From: Antitrichia curtipendula
Lineage: Eukaryota; Streptophyta; Bryopsida; Hypnales; Leucodontaceae
Assembly (NCBI GenBank): GCA_951230915.1
Contig: OX579637.1
Location: 6,386,001-6,450,000 of the forward strand
Length of the DNA stretch: 64,000 bases
Reading direction: 5' to 3'
How positions within the stretch are numbered: the stretch's first letter is position 1; each line of letters opens with the position of its first letter. The position numbers were made by a program, and so were the translations under genes. Shown here piece by piece: positions 57,992 through 64,000 of this stretch. The notes under the pieces are model-generated. The model was not told the DNA's origin. It did no database searches and saw nothing but the letters and a program-made list of their open reading frames with translations.

Positions 57992-59844
57992 GAAACGAGA
58001 AGGCAAATGATAATGGACAATTTATTTTGGTGTGCACTTCTCCATTTAGTTTCCAAGGATTTGGGGAATATTTTGTTAAAATTGATTCATATATACTCAG
58101 AGGCTAAGGACAATTTATAAATTAAATTTAAACAAATCCCACCCAACTTATTGATTTAGGGTATGTGTTTCCTATATATATAAAATGGAAACTAAAAAGG
58201 GAGGGGGTGGTCCGGAAGACTAGTTTGTACTTCCAATCACAATGATTTGTAATTCTAGGTTACCCATAACACCCTTCTTTTTATTACTAGGGGTGAATAT
58301 TTCTCTTAGAAAAAGAAAGAAAAAACTACTTTGGTCTAGGTTGAAAGAGTGTTTGTTTTATAAGAGTAAGACCATCCATTTTTTTACATTAGTATGATTC
58401 ACTTTTTTTCTTTTATTTCTTTTAGAATAAGGACACAATTGATAATTTTTTAAATGTGGAGCCACTTGAAAACCAAGAGTTCAATATTTTTAGAACTTCC
58501 AATACATCATTTGGTGAAGTTATGATAAGTTGAAATGCATATTATTTACAATAATTTGTTGCATTCATTGGTGGTCATGAATATAACCGGGTTTTTTACC
58601 CAAGCGGTCATGTCAACTCGTGTGGTGACTAGTGGTACCCAGTTTGAGTTCCGGCGACGACTTGTGATTGACAGCGGGTTTGGAAATGGGAGACCTCTTT
58701 CTTGCCCGCTGACTTCAGTTTTCACCCCGCTTGTTTAGCGACGTTTTGTTCGGTTTAGCGTCGTCGTGTTTTTTATTTTAGTAGAACTGTTCTCAATCTC
58801 TGATTTACGGTGGAGTTTCGTGAAAACCCCAATTCCCAAGCCTCAAAATGTGTTTGATTCCGAAGCCTTTGAGCGACTTTGGTGGTTGGCGACTTGTGGA
58901 TCTCATGTTGGCGGTTTAAGGAGAATTTCAGTTCGCTGAGGAGGGCAAGGAGGGTGAGGAGGGCGCAAAGCATTGTCGTTAGATACAACAGATTGGGAAG
59001 AGAGAAGGTGAACTACGTCAAGGCTGTCCCTCCTGGTAAAGCCAATGTTTTGAGTATGTGTTGTGCGTAAGAATTTTGGTTTGCTCGTGCTGTTTTGCAA
59101 GGTCTAATACTCAGTTTCGACAGATTACGGTGCGCCTTCACTTGTTTCCTTTTCTCCTTACCTTTGATTATATTGTTGTAGTAGTTACCTCTGATTATAT
59201 TGTTGTAGTAGGTGGTGGTCTCTTGCATTGCTTTACTCTTTTCTTCCAAAAGAGAACAATCTACGCACTTAAGGTTCAGATGTCAACAACATTGATTTTA
59301 GTCACAGCCCTTATGGCCAAATCGGTTTAGTGAATCCCGTTTCAGGGTGGCAAAGACAGGCAATGGACAAGCCCCACTTCCCAGTTGTACTGTGCATACA
59401 ATTTGAACGCGTTGTACCGGAATGTGTGTTTTGTCCGGACTACTTGCATACAAATCTGTACTACACGTACTATTTTAGTACGTTTTCTACTTGTTTTAGT
59501 CGGCTTAGGATTTAGGAGTTGTTACTGCTTCTTTAGGTGGACAATGCTACGTGTTGTGGAGGTCGATCTGAGTAGAATTGTTCTCAATCAAGTTGGTGGG
59601 TCTCTTGCATTGCTTTACTCTTTTTCTTCTTGAATTTGTATGCTTTAATCGAATCTTTGAATTCAGTTTCAGGTTGTCGAGCAGCAAACCCCACTTCCCA
59701 GTTGTACTATGCGTACAGGAATGTGTGCGGTCAGTTCCACTTCTACCTTTGGCAGTCCATCTCATTTGTTTCAAAATTGTATATGTTGGCTGAGTACTAC
59801 GGGTTACATCATAATTTCGTTGTTTGTTGCAGTTAAGGCAAGAA
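57992..59844. other. 5' region of paralogue 2 with local direct repeats
   Basis: 58.0-58.55 kb is AT-rich and empty. From 58.55 kb the composition is more balanced. Two segments are repeated in order: CTCTTGCATTGCTTTACTCTT (59,219 and 59,605) and CCCACTTCCCAGTTGTACT (59,372 and 59,690), so a stretch of about 320-390 bases has been duplicated in the leader of the gene at 59,845. The stretch ends in a TTTGTTGCAG acceptor just before the ATG. Confidence 0.5.
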
Positions 59845-61499
59845 ATGGCACGGGTCAGAGGCAGAGGCGTTGCCTCAGTGCTGCGGGCACAGACACTCGG
59901 TGAACCCCAAGTCCAACAAGTAGAACAAAACGTCGAGAAGGGTGAGGAGAGGTCTGGCAGCAAGGAGAGATCCGACAGCGAGGAGAGCACTGGCAGTGAA
60001 GAGAGGACTGGCAGCAAGGAGGAAGAGGAGGGCAACGAGGAGGTGGAGGAGGAGGGCGACGAGGAGGAGGAGGGCAAGGAGTTCAATGCCGATGATGTGG
60101 ATGAAGAGCTCTAGAAGCTCACCGATCCACCACCCGTACTGACCAAAGCTGATTTTGTGGAGAAGTACGGCTTCAAGGATGAAGGGTGCTTGCCGAATCG
60201 CTTGACAAAGTGGAAAGGGAAGAAATTTGATAATAAGAAGTGTGTCAAGATATTTGGAAAGCCGGTAGGTAAACATAGACGCTATGGATACAATTGGAAG
60301 GACATGAAGTCACCGGAGTTGCAAAAGAGGAGAAAAGAGCTCTTACGAGCTCTTTATCAGCGAGGAGTGCCCCGTAACTTGCTTCCTCATAAGATGGCGC
60401 GGGGGATCGTTTTGGAGCAAGAAACATCCCAATTAATTGGGCTGCCTACGGGGAGGCTACTAATAAGACCCAACGTACGTTGCATGAGCGGAATGTTATG
60501 AAGCTGCAGAAGATGAAGGGAAAGGTGAAGCAGACAGGGACGGTGGGGGCTTGGCGGAAACTTCATGTCGACAAAAGGGAGTTGCAATCTGAAATTTGCG
60601 AGGGCAGAGGGAGTTCCATGGGTGGATTGGTGTTGGAGGGGGAGGAATGTAACTCCAAGTTGGAGTCCTTGGGACAATTGTTGGCTGTGGAGAACTTGTA
60701 GCTGGAGGCTAGGGTGGAGGCTGAGCAGGAGGCAACTACAACTAAGGAGAGGCGCACAGCAGCTTTGAATCATCACAAGGGGGTCGTGAAGATCATGAAG
60801 ATCAAACAAAAAACATACAAGAAGCAGTTGCAGGCAGTGACAACGGATGGGGTGGTGGATTTGAAGCTAAGGGAGAAGGTAGATGCGTACAATGATTTGG
60901 TACGCGGTGAACTCAAGAAAGGGATAAAGTTGGAGGGCGAAGTCGCTACTTATGAAAAGACTCTGAAGCTCCAGCACCACCGAGTTCTGAAGATGCGAAG
61001 GCAAGTTCGTGCTTTGCAGGAAGAGCATGCTTATTTGGGGCGTGCATCATGCGGATTTCATTTGAGGCCATTACCGATGGTGTACGTCGGGGGAGGAATA
61101 GGCAGTGGAGGAGGAACAGGCAGTGGAGGAGGAGATTCCATGTGCGCCTTGTGCGGTTTTCCATTCCCACATTTTGAGATGGTTGTCTCTGCATGTAAAC
61201 ACCTCTATCACCCATAGTGTGCATTGGTGAATTTCACCGAGGGCACAGAATGCTCTGCTTTGAATTGCAGGCAAGTTCAGCCCATTGAGTGGATTATGAG
61301 TTTTGGTTGGAGGGGTGTTTGTGGTTGTGATCACCTTGGAGGTGGGAGTGAAGAATGGACGAAATTGAAGGCAGCATGTGCCACCTCCATCACTGGTGGA
61401 TTAGCAGCAAGGATCGATGCAGCAACGGAAATTTGCATAGCCATCCAGCAGTGTAGAACAACCATTGAGGATGAAGAAGGTGATATCGAGAAACTGCAT

Positions 61500-62165
61500 T
61501 ATTATTGGTACAACTTTGTATTGATTGTACATATAGTACAGTTTTGTTAGATTCCCCTGGTTTTCTTGGGATTGGGAGGATTGGGAGAAAGGTGTCAGTT
61601 TCTGTAATGTTGGTTGCACTGTTTGTATCATGCTATGTCAATTTCGTACAGTTCTATTACGTTTCGTGTAGATCGTTACCGAAAGGGTGTTTGGAAATAA
61701 CTGGTTTGTACTTGATGTTTACGGTTGCCCTTCTAGTTGTATAGTCTGTATATTTGTATCTCAGGTTTGTATAGTTGGGTAAGATGTTAGATACATCGTT
61801 TATCGCAATTGATCTGAGTTCCTTGATTTGTACTTCATGTTAGTTGTGGTCCTTCTTGTTGTTCCTTGTTGTACCTGATGTTTACTATTGCCCTTCTATT
61901 TGTATTGTTTGTATCTCAGATTTGTACTGTTGGTTAAAGTTTCTGATACATTGTTCTTTATTTGTACTTCATTTGTACTTCATGCTTATTGTGGTCTTTG
62001 TCGTTGTACCTATTGTAATATATTTAGGAGAATTTGTACAGGTTTTCATGTTGTTAGTACTTAGGTAGTATTATTAGGTCGTTGTGTTATTCCAGTATTT
62101 TCTATTCTTATTTAGATTGTACAATTTGTACAACTTGTACAAAGTTGTACCTTTCATACTATGAC
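61500..62165. repeat. TTGTAC-rich intron of paralogue 2
   Basis: This intron (61,480-62,246) is filled with TTGTAC, TGTACA and GTACAA words, for instance the run GTACAATTTGTACAACTTGT near 62,118. The same words mark the introns of paralogue 1. Confidence 0.6.
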
Positions 62166-62427
62166 ATGTAACATGATCGTATGTTTGTACCCGATTTAGA
62201 TATAGAACTTGGTTTATAGGGTATTGAAGATGGTGTTTTTGTGCAGCGCTTGGTTCCTCTGATGGAGAAGGAGGGAGAGAAAATTCTGCGGTAGGTGGCG
62301 ATGAAGAGGGTATTACTGTGGAACACACCAACATATTTTGGGGTAGCAGTGGAGTAGATGGTCCTGCCTCTAGGCTCCAAGAACGAGCACAGGCTGCATT
62401 ATCAGCAATAGAAGCAACAACAACAGG

Positions 62428-63146
62428 GTATTCATTTTTTTTCTTTCAATCCATTTTATTTTTATTTTTTATTGTGTACCCACCAAAGCATAGTACCTAC
62501 TGGATTTACAATATGCTGTGTCGGAGTGTAGGACGGAGGCACTCCCATCTACTGTAGACATTGGCGGAGATGGAGGGGAGGGTTTGGTGGTGCGGGGTTG
62601 TCATGATATTTTTTGCATAGGCTGTGAGGAATGTACAACGGCAAGGCAGAAATTCAGACTGCACACATTTGGATATAATCCTTGAACCTTACCTTATTTT
62701 GGTCCTTTGAATCCTTTCCTGTAGGCTCTTTGTATTTTCACAACTTTCTAGATATATTGCAATGTGCGTTTTGTTTTCTACGACTATTTGATGTGTATTT
62801 TGGAGATGTAGAGAGGGTCCAAGGAAGAAGCGTAGGTCAAGATCCCCAAATGAAGCTTGATAGATTTAGGCCATATTTGCTAGATATTACATTTTTTAAT
62901 GAATACATGTCAAATGTACGAATGTGTACAAATTTGTGAATTTGTTTTGTTTGGAAAGCAGAGGCATAATAGTAAATTGTATTTCGTGTACATAATTTGT
63001 ATAAGTTTACTGTATACGAGGATAATTGTATTTTTGAAATGTGTTCGTTTTGGAATGTAGAACCAAATCGGGAAAATGTATTTTGTGTACAAATTTGTAC
63101 AATTTGTTGTGCTCGGATTGTGTAAGCCGGTCCAGATTCCGGACAG
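62428..63146. other. intron of paralogue 2, TGTACA motifs near its end
   Basis: This is non-coding, bounded by GTATTC at 62,428 and an acceptor near 63,146 (approximate). TGTACAAATTTG-type words occur at 62,915-63,110. Confidence 0.45.
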
Positions 63147-63192
63147 TATTTCGGAATAAGGACCAGGGTGGTGATGGTGGACGCTGCGGGAA

Positions 63193-63480
63193 TGAAGAAC
63201 ACCCTGGCAGAGAGGGAATGGTTGAGGCCCCCGCAGTGCAAGGGGCTTACGACGGTGAGTGGAGGGTTGAGGTCACCGCTGTGGAAGAACACCCTAGCAG
63301 AGAGGGGATGGTTGAGGCCCCCGCTGTGGAAGGGGCTTCCGATAGAGAAGGGAGGATTGATTCCACCATTTTGGAAGAACACCCTAGCAAAGAGGGGAGG
63401 GTTGATTCCACCATTGTGGAAGAACACCCTAGCAGAGAGGGCAAGGCTGAGGCCACTACTATGGAAGGGGCTTCAATTGA
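63193..63480 (+). repeat. in-frame tandem repeat, unit 90 bp (30 residues)
   Basis: Within the late exon of paralogue 2 the phrase EEHPSREGMVEAPAVEGA recurs. The first two units are 30 residues long, the third is a 15-residue half unit, and the fourth is incomplete. The DNA copies are close, so the expansion is young compared with the stops in the gene. Confidence 0.85.
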
Positions 63481-64000
63481 TTCCGTGCCACATGTCATTG
63501 ATTGTGAAGCCATCGTCCCCTTTTGTGATGAAGACAATGTCACCTCTGTTGATGAAGCCCATGTGACGGTCACCGTTGCTACTGAAGCTAGTGTCGGCAC
63601 CTTGGGGAAAAAGGCCATTGCTGGGGCAGTGGAGGACATATTAGCGGTCACTGAGGGAGGTGTTGTTGAAGAAGCCACTGTCGGCACAAGGGATGTTGTG
63701 GATAAAACCAACGGCAAAGTTGGAGGGAGAGAAGGCCCTAGTATTGAAAAAGAGGTCAATGACAAAATCACGGGTGGAGTTGGGGGGGGTGAGGACACTA
63801 ATATTGGAGAGACAGTGGATGCAGAAGCCAGCGGAAGAGAAGGGGAAGATGAGGCTGCTAAATCAACACCGAAAAAAAAATCTAGGTATTCTATCCTTAC
63901 AATGTTTTGTCATTCTGTCTAGTCTTCTTATGTCTACAACATTCAATGTGAATGTACAAGTGTTACAGATATGTGTTTTCTGTGGAATGTAGGAGAAAGA

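Larger units (their letters stand above)
59845..64000 (+). pseudogene. coiled-coil protein with C-terminal RING-H2-like finger, paralogue 2 (runs off the window)
   Basis: The gene starts at the ATG at 59,845 (MARVRGRG, echoing the basic leader of paralogue 1). The first exon runs to 61,479, the next is 62,247-62,427 (phase agrees), and a further exon ends at 63,885 before GTATTC; the rest lies outside. In order it encodes an acidic, EE-rich tract (59,935-60,100), the FVEKYGF/RYGYNW region (60,150-60,300), RGVPRNLLPHKMARGI (60,363-60,410), a coiled coil (60,700-61,030) and a finger with CALCGFPFP, then CKHLYHP and a stop in place of the next residue. The finger ends with C-x4-C (CSALNC), the same odd spacing as in paralogue 1. 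The late exon has 30-residue tandem repeats. TAG at 60,112, 60,699 and 61,215 and a frameshift near 60,425 interrupt it. At 61,215 paralogue 1 has TGG. The function is unknown. Confidence 0.6.

Noticed and set aside
6149..61217. Reassigned genetic code in which TAG is sense
   Set aside because: TAG is common inside the transposon frames, but TGA, TAA and frameshifts occur there too, some TAG codons replace tryptophan (at 61,215), and the intact CCCH-KH gene ends in TAG at the place expected for its family. Decay by mutation explains it better.

Overview
The window reads as transposon-rich nuclear DNA of a land plant. The evidence is one recognisable host gene of a plant-type family (three CCCH zinc fingers plus one KH domain, in spliced exons), interstitial repeats of the plant telomere type (TTTAGGG/CCCTAAA), a plant CACTA (En/Spm) transposon, and AT-rich intergenic DNA. 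I lean towards a non-flowering plant (bryophyte, lycophyte or fern), but the window alone cannot settle this.

Layout. 1-5.1 kb is AT-rich non-coding DNA with a small MITE. 5.1-10.1 kb holds a decayed transposon (copy A) with a transposase-like gene that I liken to the DUF7869 family, surrounded by a dispersed palindromic CTGGATC-type motif. 10.1-14.4 kb is non-coding and ends in a 200-base assembly gap. 15.3-18.6 kb is the CCCH-KH gene on the plus strand; its first exon is not found. 20.5-24.4 kb and 41.6-43.6 kb are the two halves of an older minus-strand gene of unknown family (gene P), split by a complete 17,222-bp CACTA element (24,387-41,608) that has terminal inverted repeats and a GTA target duplication. 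The CACTA element carries a Tnp2/DUF4218/DUF4216 transposase gene on the minus strand and a second, nuclear-type gene on the plus strand, transcribed divergently. A 350-bp hAT-type MITE with an 8-bp target duplication sits at 42,489-42,838. 43.9-47.7 kb is non-coding with tandem and inverted repeats. 47.7-51.5 kb holds a second, 3'-truncated copy of the DUF7869-like gene (copy B), surrounded by the 18-bp palindrome ATCGTGGGATCCCACGAT, the same motif that fills the introns of gene P. 52-55.5 kb and 59.8 kb to the window end hold two paralogues of a coiled-coil protein with a C-terminal RING-H2-like finger, both in TGTACA-rich surroundings. Between them lie an interstitial telomeric repeat and an 11-copy satellite with a unit of about 106 bp.

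The most interesting pattern is that each transposon-like gene family sits among its own dispersed palindromic motif, also present inside introns. The DUF7869-like copy A and copy B have different but similarly built, GATC-centred palindromes. Gene P and copy B share one motif and point away from each other, so they may be the two arms of one large, twice-invaded, previously undescribed element. This is inference; the motifs, the intron positions, the target duplications and the nesting can be seen directly. Almost all transposon genes here are interrupted by in-frame stops, mostly TAG at positions where the paralogue or the frame suggests CAG or TGG, which fits decay by cytosine deamination in methylated DNA.
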